From: Flavobacterium sp. Sd200
GTDB lineage: Bacteria; Bacteroidota; Bacteroidia; Flavobacteriales; Flavobacteriaceae
Assembly: GCF_009826935.1 (NCBI RefSeq)
Contig: NZ_WUMN01000001.1
Location: 1,240,001 to 1,304,000 of the forward strand
Direction of reading: 5' to 3'
Length of the DNA: 64,000 nt
A model generated the notes under the pieces. The model did not search any database. It had not been told where the DNA came from and saw only the letters and a list, made by a program, of their open reading frames with translations. The number at the start of each line of letters is the position of its first letter. Within the stretch, counting starts at the first letter, position 1. Positions 9,701 to 18,310 of this stretch are shown here, one piece after another. Both the position numbers and the translations under genes were made by a program.

Positions 9701-12289
9701 ATCTATACGGTTGCTTTTGCCTGTTTCGAGCATGCCATAGCGGTTGCCCTGCGGCAATTTTACCCCTACATAAGTATCATAAGGAGAATAGTTTGCCTGT
9801 ATAACATCGGTACTAAAATCGCCTCCTTTTTCATAAGCTTTAGTAATAATGGCGGCCTTTAATAATCCTGGTGCCCGGCTTTTTAGTTTAGGTTCTAAAG
9901 TTACGGTTGCATTACCGTTATCATCGGTAACACCACTAAAAATATTAACTTCTTCCGTACTGAAATTTTGGGCAGGATCGTCAAAAATATAATTTAGGTA
10001 GCCTTTAAAATCGGTTTTTTGTTTTATGAACTTTGCCTGCATTTCTATCTTGAGTCCCTTTGCAATAGCACCATGCAGCCAGGTAACATTTACATTACCT
10101 GTAGTTTTGGCATTTGCCGAAAGCGTTTTGCCCTCAAAACCATTCTTTATTTTAAGTCGATTGGGTTTAATGGTCTCTATTTTAAGGCTCTTATAAAAGT
10201 GTGCCCCTCCAATAGATATCCTCGCCTCCCAATTTCCTGTAGCAGCACTTTGCTGTGTAGATACAACAAACTTAAAATGGTTCTTTTGATTGTAGCTTTG
10301 CACGGCCGTAAAAACGGTTTTGCCCTGCGGATCGTTAACACGTAGTTTTATAGGATGCGAAGACGGCAGTTTAGCTGCTTTATCATTTAATATAAAACCG
10401 AGATATAACGTATCACCCGGACGCCAAACACCTCGTTCACCATATATGTAGCCCTTAAGTCCTTTTTGCAGCTTGGCACCATCTACATCAAAATTACTGA
10501 CTGATTGCGCATTGCCTTCATAAAGTTTTACATAAGTAGTGTTACTGCCTTTTTTAACAATGGCAAAAAACGGCTTTTTATCTGACGACAGTGTTACTAT
10601 ACCCTCACCATTGGTAGTTCCTGATACCAGTTTTTGCCTTTGCAGATTGTACAACTCCACAGTTGCAGTTTCTATAGGCTGGGTGGTTGTTATGCTGGTA
10701 ACAGCAAATAAAAAGCTATTGTCTTCGCCTTTTTTAGCAATAACGCCTAAATCGCTGGCAAGTACATTGGTTTGTACCTCACGGTTGTAGTAATAAGAAG
10801 TAGTGCATGGGTTTTCGCGCTCCTGCCAATCATAATCGTCATGATAGTAGCCATAGTCTTCATCATATTCGCTGTAGTCATATTCGGGTTCTTCTTCTGC
10901 CTCCTCTTCGCTTTCGTCTGCTTTTTTAAGAGTTGCGTTATCATCGCATTTATAGATAGAATATGAAGGGCGCATAGAAAGCTTAATATGATAAATAGCA
11001 CCCGGTTCGGGCTTAATTATTTTAGACAGATCGAGTGCAAAAGCATTCCATTTGGCATAATTTGTCATTTTGTTGGTGTTAAGCACCAGCTTGGTTTTAG
11101 CCACAGGCAGCGAAACATTGCGAAGTCCGTAACGGCTGCTTAGCTCGTTTTCCTGAAGGAATTGCATAACGTTGTTCTCAAAAATACGATACACTTTTAC
11201 ATCTACAGCACTAAGGTTTACGGCCTCAAAGTTTATTTTAAGATTGCTTGATGCCGGCAGTATCGTACCGCTTTTAATAAAACGTATCTCGGGTTTTAGC
11301 TGCTCAAAAGATATGTTTTCGCTATAGGTTTCTCTTGTCTTAAAACCTTCAGTGCTTTCAATACCCTGAAAAACTTCGGTTAAATAACTCCCATTAAGCG
11401 GATCGGCAAAAAACACTTTTAAAAGATTGCCGTTAGCAGTATATTTTAGATTTTGCAGGTTGCCTACCGACACCAAACCACTAAAATTCTGGTCTTTACG
11501 CACAGGATCGGAAAAATTAATAAGCAGTGTCTGGTTGTCGCCCTCAGCAGGCTGAACGCTAAGCACCTTAAAGTTATCCTTACCGGGAATCAGGTATTCA
11601 TCTGCCCCCTCAGTATCAATATCATATGGTTTTCCATTCCAGTTTATGCTCAGCTTAGTATCCTGAACCTGACGCTGAATACTGTCTATTATAAAATGAA
11701 ACTCTCCTGATGCAGGACTATTACCTTCAAAGCGCAATGGAAGCTTTTTACCGTTGTGAGTAACGGTTACCAGCTTTTTTGCCGTGGCAAGATCCATAAC
11801 GTCGCTGGCACGCAATAATGCGTTGACATATTGCAAGTCACGGCTATACGACTGTAAGTCGTGTGTTACTATGGTAAAATCCTGTTTAAAAGTCCTGACG
11901 GTAAAATTAAAATCGCTCAGGCTGTCAGGTACTTTAATAAATTTAGAGAGATGCAGCGTTACCTGATATTCGGTATCCTGTTTAAGTCCGCCTTTAGCAG
12001 GACGGAATGCTATTTTATTATCGGGCAAAAAGAGTACTTTTCCTTCTGCCGAAGGCGAAATGCTGAAATAATTGCTTTCGAGTTCCTGATTGGGTTGCCA
12101 CTCTTTTTTTGTGAACGCAAGCCCAACCATAACATCGGCTTTAGCAGATACAAAACCGGATGAATAGCTGGTAATAAAATCACGATATAATTCAGGATTA
12201 GAATCAAAATCTTTTGCAGATTTTTTGTTGCAGGAATGCAGCAGCAGTGTGATAGCTGTTAAAAACAGTATCAGTTTTGTAGATTTCAT
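6776..12289 (-). CDS. Alpha-2-macroglobulin family lipoprotein with thioester motif
   Basis: A 1837-residue lipoprotein (lipobox LLHSC, Cys20; next residues NKKS). Bacterial alpha-2-macroglobulins are protease traps held in the periplasm or on the surface. A target protease cuts a bait region and a Cys-Gln thioester then bonds it covalently. The key motif CVEQ is present at residues 1395-1398 (HGCVEQT), so trapping chemistry is possible. An MG2-like segment with GVWRPGDTLYLG lies near 615, and the alpha-alpha toroid region follows the thioester (repeats such as GGFSYWPGQPEPDDWGSSYAGHFL). A striking acidic, Tyr-rich stretch lies at about 450-495 and may be a bait or linker. Many relatives sit beside pbpC, but no penicillin-binding protein gene is near here. 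The 262 bp upstream hold no gene and no clear promoter. Family is certain; bait position is a guess. Confidence 0.92.
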   Translation of the reverse strand: MKSTKLILFLTAITLLLHSCNKKSAKDFDSNPELYRDFITSYSSGFVSAKADVMVGLAFTKKEWQPNQELESNYFSISPSAEGKVLFLPDNKIAFRPAKGGLKQDTEYQVTLHLSKFIKVPDSLSDFNFTVRTFKQDFTIVTHDLQSYSRDLQYVNALLRASDVMDLATAKKLVTVTHNGKKLPLRFEGNSPASGEFHFIIDSIQRQVQDTKLSINWNGKPYDIDTEGADEYLIPGKDNFKVLSVQPAEGDNQTLLINFSDPVRKDQNFSGLVSVGNLQNLKYTANGNLLKVFFADPLNGSYLTEVFQGIESTEGFKTRETYSENISFEQLKPEIRFIKSGTILPASSNLKINFEAVNLSAVDVKVYRIFENNVMQFLQENELSSRYGLRNVSLPVAKTKLVLNTNKMTNYAKWNAFALDLSKIIKPEPGAIYHIKLSMRPSYSIYKCDDNATLKKADESEEEAEEEPEYDYSEYDEDYGYYHDDYDWQERENPCTTSYYYNREVQTNVLASDLGVIAKKGEDNSFLFAVTSITTTQPIETATVELYNLQRQKLVSGTTNGEGIVTLSSDKKPFFAIVKKGSNTTYVKLYEGNAQSVSNFDVDGAKLQKGLKGYIYGERGVWRPGDTLYLGFILNDKAAKLPSSHPIKLRVNDPQGKTVFTAVQSYNQKNHFKFVVSTQQSAATGNWEARISIGGAHFYKSLKIETIKPNRLKIKNGFEGKTLSANAKTTGNVNVTWLHGAIAKGLKIEMQAKFIKQKTDFKGYLNYIFDDPAQNFSTEEVNIFSGVTDDNGNATVTLEPKLKSRAPGLLKAAIITKAYEKGGDFSTDVIQANYSPYDTYVGVKLPQGNRYGMLETGKSNRIDVATVNEAGKPKGNRRLDVKVYTVEWRWWWDASHDNVSSYSNAVSNTPFYSQTILTDANGKASFNFSTGEDQWGNYLIRVTDTESGHSAGSTVLIDYPYWSGRTRSNNGEEAKMLMFSTDKEKYNVGENVQVAFPSSEGGRALISLESGSKVVKSLWAPTTKGETKVTIPVTANMAPNVYVHITLLQPHANTLNDSPIRLYGIVPIEVVDKNTILQPQISMPATLKPEQKATIKVSEKTGKAMTYTLAIVDDGLLDLTRFKTPNAWDSFYAKEALGVKTWDIYDDVIGAYGGQINQIFSIGGDADLGGGQAKKANRFKPVVMYMGPYTIGKGETRIHNIKLPQYVGSVRTMVVAANADASAYGMAEKTTPVRSPLMLLASLPRKVTPKEKVTLPVTLFAMENSIKNVTLQVKTNNAFRVIGPSVQTVSFARPEEKVAYFDLEVNDLTGIGKVTVTATSGKDKASYDVELDVMNPNPVTQNYKEVVLEPSKQTTINWSSFGVKGTNKARLEVSSLPSIDFNRRLDYLIQYPHGCVEQTTSSVFPQLYLADIADVDAARKTKIQRNITAAIQRLGQFQVASGGFSYWPGQPEPDDWGSSYAGHFLIEAEKKGYALPSNAKKQWLSYQQKNARAWRYFKEYRNDFAQAYRLYTLALAGSPDLSSMNRLRETSGISNESRLRLAAAYALAGQKAVGQELLSQSTLDDIGNGYDYYYYGSPDRNRAMALETLVILGQKAKAFAEATKLAKAMSSNQWMSTQTTAYSLYAMSKFAKANGSKGIDVSYTEKGKTQSVKTNKAFADRPLQSAGNNSVIIKNNQQGTLYIKVAYSGVLPVGQELAEERGLSTSIVFKDRGGKIIDASALAQGTEFVAEVMVSNSEGEYVENVALTQIIPSGWEIVNTRFTDFGSFAENNVDYTDIRDDRTNFYFSLKSRETKVFRILLNASYPGSYYLPGVQCEAMYDNSFLARTKGQWVKVVR

Positions 12290-12551
12290 AAGGCCGTGGC
12301 AGGTTTGGTTATTGGTTAAGAACAGCTTGTTACTCTAAAAATACGGTTTGTTTTTTAAAATGTACAGGCCTGAAACTTTTTTTAACATTTTATTTTACCA
12401 GAATTACAGTCGCTATTTCAGCTGTAATCCAACGTCTTTTATGTTAAAAAAGAGGCTGTATTTTTTGCTATAACTAACAATATGCTGCAAATATTGTGAA
12501 GTTATATATAAATATTTACAGACATTTTTTAAGAGTGCTAATAGCTGAATA
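12290..12551. other. Intergenic region without a recognised gene
   Basis: A 262-bp AT-rich gap between tadA and the macroglobulin gene, both read leftwards. A 7-bp hairpin (12537-12556) overlaps the tadA stop codon but has no T-run. A TATTTTTA box on the minus strand near 12340 could be an imperfect -7 for the macroglobulin gene. Nothing else was seen. Confidence 0.5.
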
Positions 12552-12995
12552 TTAGCCCCTTCGTTGCTTAAAAAAATCTTTTACTAAAATAGAGCATTCA
12601 TCGGCAAGAATACCTGTAACCACGGTAGTTTTAGGGTGTAGCTTTCCACCCATAGCACGATAGCCGCGCTGCTCATCAGACGCTCCAAAAACTACTTTAC
12701 TTACCTGACTCCAATACAACGCGCCTGCGCACATCTGGCAAGGCTCGAGTGTAACATAGAGCGTACACCCGGTAAGATATTTTCCGCCCAAAAAGTTAGC
12801 GGCACTGGTTATAGCCTGCATTTCGGCATGTGCGGTAACATCGTGCAGTAATTCTGTAAGGTTGTGGGTACGTGCAATAACTTTATCATTAACCACCACA
12901 AGTGCACCCACAGGTATTTCGCCCTTATCAAAAGCAACTTGTGCCTCCTGCAGGGCTTTACGCATAAAATATTCGTCGGTAAAAATGTTTTCCAT
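12552..12995 (-). CDS. tadA: tRNA adenosine(34) deaminase TadA
   Basis: A 147-residue zinc deaminase that converts A34 to inosine in tRNA-Arg(ACG). The zinc site is complete: H56-A-E58 in TAHAEMQAI and P-C86-x-x-C89 in LEPCQMCAGAL. E58 is the proton shuttle. The length fits the family. The frame stays open to 13049 with a further ATG, but I chose the ATG at 12995 (MENIFTDEYFMRKAL) because the family begins there and because a good -33/-7 promoter lies at 13029-13057, downstream of the upstream ATG. A guanine or cytosine deaminase is an alternative for this fold, but the sequence pattern favours TadA. The gene stands alone between ABC-F and the macroglobulin gene, all read leftwards. Confidence 0.9.
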   Translation of the reverse strand: MENIFTDEYFMRKALQEAQVAFDKGEIPVGALVVVNDKVIARTHNLTELLHDVTAHAEMQAITSAANFLGGKYLTGCTLYVTLEPCQMCAGALYWSQVSKVVFGASDEQRGYRAMGGKLHPKTTVVTGILADECSILVKDFFKQRRG

Positions 12996-13028
12996 TACAG
13001 GGTAAAGATACATTGAAAAATGTATGAA

Positions 13029-13057
13029 CAAATATACCTGAAGATACATAATGCAAA
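13029..13057 (-). promoter_or_regulatory. Promoter of tadA
   Basis: On the minus strand TTTG (13057-13054) is followed after 17 nt by TATATTTG (13036-13029), which fits the Bacteroidota consensus TTTG-N~19-TAnnTTTG. Transcription should start near 13023, leaving a ~28-nt leader before the chosen tadA ATG. The -33 box touches the terminator of the upstream ABC-F gene. Confidence 0.65.
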
Positions 13058-13085
13058 AAATCCTGTAAGTATTATACTCACAGGA
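13055..13085 (-). terminator. Terminator of the ABC-F gene
   Basis: An 11-bp stem with one mismatch (13061-13071 with 13075-13085), 3-nt loop, followed on the minus strand by a run of six T (13060-13055). It closes the ABC-F transcript just before the tadA promoter. Confidence 0.75.
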
Positions 13086-13126
13086 CTTCTTTAATATCTA
13101 AGCAGCTAAGTTTCTATGCAACTTTA

Positions 13127-14806
<1,680 letters not shown>

Positions 14807-14864
14807 TTAGCATTGTTAAGCTTATTTTAACGCGGTTTTAACAACAACAACCAAAGAATAAAAA

Positions 14865-14872
14865 TATTTTTG
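14865..14872 (+). promoter_or_regulatory. -7 box upstream of the thioredoxin-fold lipoprotein gene
   Basis: TATTTTTG matches TAnnTTTG and lies 23 bp before the ATG at 14896. The -33 region has only a T-run, so this is a half-supported promoter. Confidence 0.5.
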
Positions 14873-14895
14873 CCTTTGCACCTTAAATTACCTTA

Positions 14896-16278
14896 ATGTA
14901 TTACTCACTCAAAACCGGTTTTACACTTACGCTTTTATTAATGCTGTGTTCATGCAGCAAAAAAGAAGATTATAGTGCCTATTTTGGCGGTCAGGTAGCT
15001 AACCCACATGTAAGGTATGTACTGTTTAGTAAAGGCAATAAGGTTATTGACACTTTGCCCCTTGACAAAAACAACCGTTTTTTTATAAAATTTGATTCGC
15101 TTACCCCGGGACTATACAGTTTTAAGCACGAGCCCGAATACCAGTATGTTTATTTTGACCGAAACGACAGCCTGATGGTTACCATAAATACTGATGATTT
15201 TGACCGATCTATAGTATTTACAGGCCGTGGCGAACGTAAGAACAACTTTATGATGGAGCTGTTCATGGCTCATGATGCCGACAGGGAAAAATCGTATGGG
15301 ATATATAATTATGATCCTGAAAAGTTTATTAAAACCATCGATTCGTCTTATGCTTTACGTAAAGCATTTTATGAAAAGAACAAAAAAGATATACAGTGGA
15401 GTAATGGTTTTGATGCCTATGCAAAACTGAGGTTAATGCTAAACTACTTTTCTAAAAAAGAATATTACCCATACATACACGGACGTCGTTCCGGTATAGA
15501 TGTGACAGAAAAACTACCTAAAGATTTCTACAGTTTCAGGAGAGACATAAACCTCAATGATGATAATTTGGTAGGATATTCGCCCTACCTGCGCTATTTG
15601 ACTGCAATGATAAATAACATGGCTATTACACGTTATTATAAAGACGGTATGGCCGAGGAGAGTTCTTTCAGGGATAATATTTCTAAACTTGACATTGCCG
15701 ATTCTGTATTTAAAAACAAAGCCGTTAAAAACGAAGTACTTAATGCACTTGCATTTAACTATCTTTTAGAAGACCAAAACATGGCTAACAACCAAAAGTT
15801 TTTGGATCGCTACATGCAACTTTCAAGCGATAAAAATGCCGATAACGAAATCCGAAAAATCGGTGAGGCCATAAAAAATCTCAAACCCGGCAGTGACTTG
15901 CCTTCTATACCCTTGGTTGATAGTACGGGAAAAACTTTTAACTTAAAGGATATTAAAGAAGAAACTGTTCTATTTTTTTGGACAAGCTGTGCCCGTGCCC
16001 ATACAGAGCATGCTTATGAAAAGATAAGCGAACTAAAACAAAAATATCCCAATGTTGATTTTATTGCCATAAATGTTGACAGCGATGCCGAATGGAAAAG
16101 CACTTTAACTAAATACAAAACAGAAAATGTATTAGAGCTTCGTAGCACTAACTTTGATGAGCTTCGCGAAAAGTGGGTAATAACCAAAATAAAGCGCACT
16201 ATTATTCTTAACAGCAATGGTAGTATTAAAAATGCTTTTACTAATTTGCTGGACGATGATTTTGAAAAGTCACTTTAG
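14896..16278 (+). CDS. Thioredoxin-fold (TlpA-like) lipoprotein with incomplete CxxC
   Basis: A 460-residue lipoprotein with lipobox LCSC (Cys20, then SKKEDYS). The N-terminal ~100 residues form a beta domain of the kind that precedes thioredoxin domains in Bacteroidota (DUF4369-like). A helical middle follows, and residues ~335-460 have a TlpA/AhpC fold (PGSDLPSIPLVDSTGKTFNLKDI, then TVLFFWTSCARAHTEHAYEKISELKQKYP). The active site normally reads WCxxC. Here it is S364-C365-A-R-A368, so the resolving cysteine is missing. It therefore cannot work as a standard disulfide reductase; it may work as a one-cysteine enzyme or only bind partners. It is a single gene with its own -7 box, and a hairpin covers its stop codon. 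Fold clear, function unknown. Confidence 0.75.
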   Translation: MYYSLKTGFTLTLLLMLCSCSKKEDYSAYFGGQVANPHVRYVLFSKGNKVIDTLPLDKNNRFFIKFDSLTPGLYSFKHEPEYQYVYFDRNDSLMVTINTDDFDRSIVFTGRGERKNNFMMELFMAHDADREKSYGIYNYDPEKFIKTIDSSYALRKAFYEKNKKDIQWSNGFDAYAKLRLMLNYFSKKEYYPYIHGRRSGIDVTEKLPKDFYSFRRDINLNDDNLVGYSPYLRYLTAMINNMAITRYYKDGMAEESSFRDNISKLDIADSVFKNKAVKNEVLNALAFNYLLEDQNMANNQKFLDRYMQLSSDKNADNEIRKIGEAIKNLKPGSDLPSIPLVDSTGKTFNLKDIKEETVLFFWTSCARAHTEHAYEKISELKQKYPNVDFIAINVDSDAEWKSTLTKYKTENVLELRSTNFDELREKWVITKIKRTIILNSNGSIKNAFTNLLDDDFEKSL

Positions 16279-16289
16279 TGTGATTTTTC
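16264..16289 (+). terminator. Hairpin overlapping the stop codon of the thioredoxin-fold gene
   Basis: A 10-bp stem with one G-T pair (16264-16273 with 16280-16289) and a 6-nt loop containing the TAG stop. It has T-rich right and A-rich left arms and sits between convergent genes, so it may serve both. Confidence 0.5.
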
Positions 16290-16314
16290 AAAAAGTTAAA
16301 TTAAGCCAAGTGTT

Positions 16315-17034
16315 TTAAAACTCAAATGTAAAACCTTTTTTTGTCAGGTTTTCATAAATATTCTGGTCAAATTCATACAGCTGCGCTGCGCGATGCCAAA
16401 CATCAGTCTGTTTTTCCTGTAAAGGCAAAAGCAGTTTCATTCTTAAAAACTTACGCCTAAAATTAGATTTGTCCATGGTTATACCTAAAATTTCTTCGTA
16501 AAGTTGCATGAGTTCTAACAATGTAAATTTTTGAGGTAAAAGATTAAATCCAATAGGTGCCTGGCGCACCTTGTTACGTAGTGTTTCCAGGCTATAGTCT
16601 AATATTTCGTTATGGTCGTAAATTAGTTTAGGTACATCGGCAATTTTATACCACTTGGCATCAGATGCAGTAAAACCTGCAATTACATTATAATCTTCTC
16701 TTTTAACAAGAGCATAATAACCAATAGTGATTACCCTTGCCAGCGGAAAACGTTTAGGCTGTCCAAAGGCTTTAAGCTGTTCCAAAAAAATATGATCTAC
16801 TCCTGTAAGGTTGGCAAGCAGTCTTTGCGCTGCATCGTCTATACCTTCGGTTTCTTTTATCCATCCTCCCGGCAGACCCCATTGTCCTTTGCTAATACCA
16901 TCGGCATGTTGCACTAAAAGTACTTCAAGGCTGCCTTTATCAAAGCCAAAAACAACACAATCTATTGTAATAGAGTTCATCACACTGCGCTCTACCACCC
17001 TGCCCGACTCCTGATCTATAAACTTTTTTAACAT
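16315..17034 (-). CDS. NUDIX-domain transcriptional regulator (NrtR/AraR-like)
   Basis: About 239 residues. The N-terminal half is a NUDIX fold (SITIDCVVFGFDKGSLEVLLVQHADG, then GLPGGWIKETEGIDD). The catalytic NUDIX box is degraded: where GX5EX7REUXEEXGU is expected, the sequence has AAQRLLANLTG, without the metal-binding glutamates. The C-terminal ~90 residues (FTLLELMQLYEEILGITMDKSNFRRKFLRM) form the winged helix typical of NrtR-family regulators, which in Bacteroidota control sugar or NAD genes and use the dead NUDIX domain to sense a ligand. No obvious target operon lies next to it; the divergent neighbour is a bestrophin. The frame is open to 17070. I prefer the ATG at 17034 (MLKKFIDQ), since a near-consensus -7 (TATATTCG) lies at 17060-17053; 16980 is another option. 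Confidence 0.8.
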   Translation of the reverse strand: MLKKFIDQESGRVVERSVMNSITIDCVVFGFDKGSLEVLLVQHADGISKGQWGLPGGWIKETEGIDDAAQRLLANLTGVDHIFLEQLKAFGQPKRFPLARVITIGYYALVKREDYNVIAGFTASDAKWYKIADVPKLIYDHNEILDYSLETLRNKVRQAPIGFNLLPQKFTLLELMQLYEEILGITMDKSNFRRKFLRMKLLLPLQEKQTDVWHRAAQLYEFDQNIYENLTKKGFTFEF

Positions 17035-17119
17035 AACTATATTAGATACGGGCGAATATACTAAAATCAAACAACATAATTATTAAGATTATTACTTAAT
17101 GACGATAAGAAAAATAAAT

Positions 17120-17127
17120 TAATTTTG
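17120..17127 (+). promoter_or_regulatory. -7 box of the bestrophin gene
   Basis: TAATTTTG fits TAnnTTTG. Transcription from here would start near 17133, so the in-frame ATG at 17130 would be excluded and the ATG at 17151 favoured. The -33 box is not clear. Confidence 0.5.
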
Positions 17128-17150
17128 ATTTGCTATTTATATTCAGTTTT

Positions 17151-18017
17151 ATGAGGTCTTACAACCCTAAAGAGTGGTTTTCGCTTATCTTTCAATTTCA
17201 TAAAGGAGATACTTTCCGCAAGTTATTACCTGTAATGGCAGCAATTGCCATTTATTGCTGGGGTGTGGCCTATCTTGAAAAAGAATATTTTAAATTGCCG
17301 GAAACCAGCTATGTAAAAAACATATCTTTAATGCACACTATGCTTGGTTTTGTTATTTCTATGCTGTTGGTTTTTAGAACTAACACTGCTTACGACCGCT
17401 GGTGGGAAGGTCGCCGTATGTGGGGCTCTTTGGTTAATAACAGCCGCAACTTTGCCCTGAAACTATCGGCAATGCTTACCGATGAAAAAGATAAAGCTGC
17501 TTTTAGAAAGCTCATTCCTGCTTACGCATCTGTTTTAAACCAACATCTTAAAGATGCCGATATTAGCCATGAACTGTTTGATGATACCCTACTTGCCCAT
17601 CCGCATTACAAACACCAACCTAATCGTTTAGCAAAGTCTATGATCTCTAACCTTAATGACCTCTATAAAAACGGCAAAATTACAGGTGACCAACTTATAA
17701 TACTTAATACAGAAGTATTGAGCTTTACAGAGGTATGCGGTGCCTGCGAGCGTATTAAAAATACTCCTATACCTTACTCGTATAGTGCCTTCATAAAAAA
17801 GTTTATTTTTATGTATGTAATGACACTGCCTTTTGGTTATGTGTTTCAACTGGGCTATTATGTAATTCCTGTAGTAGTATTTGTTTTTTATGTGCTGGCA
17901 AGTTTAGAACTTATTGCAGAGGAAATAGAAGACCCTTTTGGAACAGATGCTAACGACCTGCCTTTAGAAAAAATAGCTGAGAATATTAAGAAAAATATTG
18001 AAGAGATCTTATCATAA
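17151..18017 (+). CDS. Bestrophin family ion channel (UPF0187-like)
   Basis: A 288-residue membrane protein. Its N-terminal half carries the family pattern: LVFRTNTAYDRWWEGRRMWGSLVNNSRNFA, with the first membrane helices on either side (LLPVMAAIAIYCWGVAYL; TMLGFVISMLLVF). Two more helices lie in the second half (FIFMYVMTLPFGYVFQLGYYVIPVVVFVFYVLASLELIAEEIEDPFGTDANDLP). The last motif, EDPFGxDxNDLPL, is a strong bestrophin mark. Bacterial members are pentameric channels in the inner membrane, some conducting cations and some anions. The ATG at 17151 (MRSYNPKEW) was chosen over 17130 because of the -7 box position and family alignment. It is divergent from the NUDIX regulator; whether the regulator controls it is not known. 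Confidence 0.88.
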   Translation: MRSYNPKEWFSLIFQFHKGDTFRKLLPVMAAIAIYCWGVAYLEKEYFKLPETSYVKNISLMHTMLGFVISMLLVFRTNTAYDRWWEGRRMWGSLVNNSRNFALKLSAMLTDEKDKAAFRKLIPAYASVLNQHLKDADISHELFDDTLLAHPHYKHQPNRLAKSMISNLNDLYKNGKITGDQLIILNTEVLSFTEVCGACERIKNTPIPYSYSAFIKKFIFMYVMTLPFGYVFQLGYYVIPVVVFVFYVLASLELIAEEIEDPFGTDANDLPLEKIAENIKKNIEEILS

Positions 18018-18138
18018 ATCTCTAATTCAAGATTTTACTTTACAAAAACACCCTGAAAAGCATATTATTAAAAGATATTTATCCTAAATTTAACATCACA
18101 TTCTTAAACGATTAGTAATTTAGTCAAAATGTAATGTT

Positions 18139-18309
18139 ATGAACACAGATAAAAAGACACCGCATGCTACCACAAGCACTAACGATAATGTAAACAACAA
18201 TGTACATTATAACAAATTGGGACAGGTTGTACGCCCCGATTTCAGAGACCGTAGAGACAGCACCACCGATTGGAATGCAGAAGGAAGCCGCTCAAGCCGA
18301 CACAAATAA
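18139..18309 (+). CDS. Small hydrophilic protein, 56 aa, unknown function
   Basis: An ATG at 18139 opens a 56-residue frame that ends 1 bp before the stop codon of the convergent hydrolase. The product begins MNTDKKTPHATT and has a charged C-terminal half with LGQVVRPDFRDRRDSTTDW and a Ser/Arg tail. It has no signal peptide or membrane segment and no cysteine. The C-terminal half has ordinary coding composition, unlike the AT-rich flanks, and the frame fills most of a 293-bp gap between annotated genes, which supports a real gene. A weak -7 (TAATTTAG) lies about 27 bp upstream. I do not recognise the family. It could be a stress-type small protein of flavobacteria, but that is only a guess. 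Confidence 0.55.
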   Translation: MNTDKKTPHATTSTNDNVNNNVHYNKLGQVVRPDFRDRRDSTTDWNAEGSRSSRHK

Positions 18310-18310
18310 T

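Noticed and set aside
12537..12556. Hairpin overlapping the tadA stop as a terminator
   Set aside because: The stem is only 7 AT-rich bp and no T-run follows on the minus strand.
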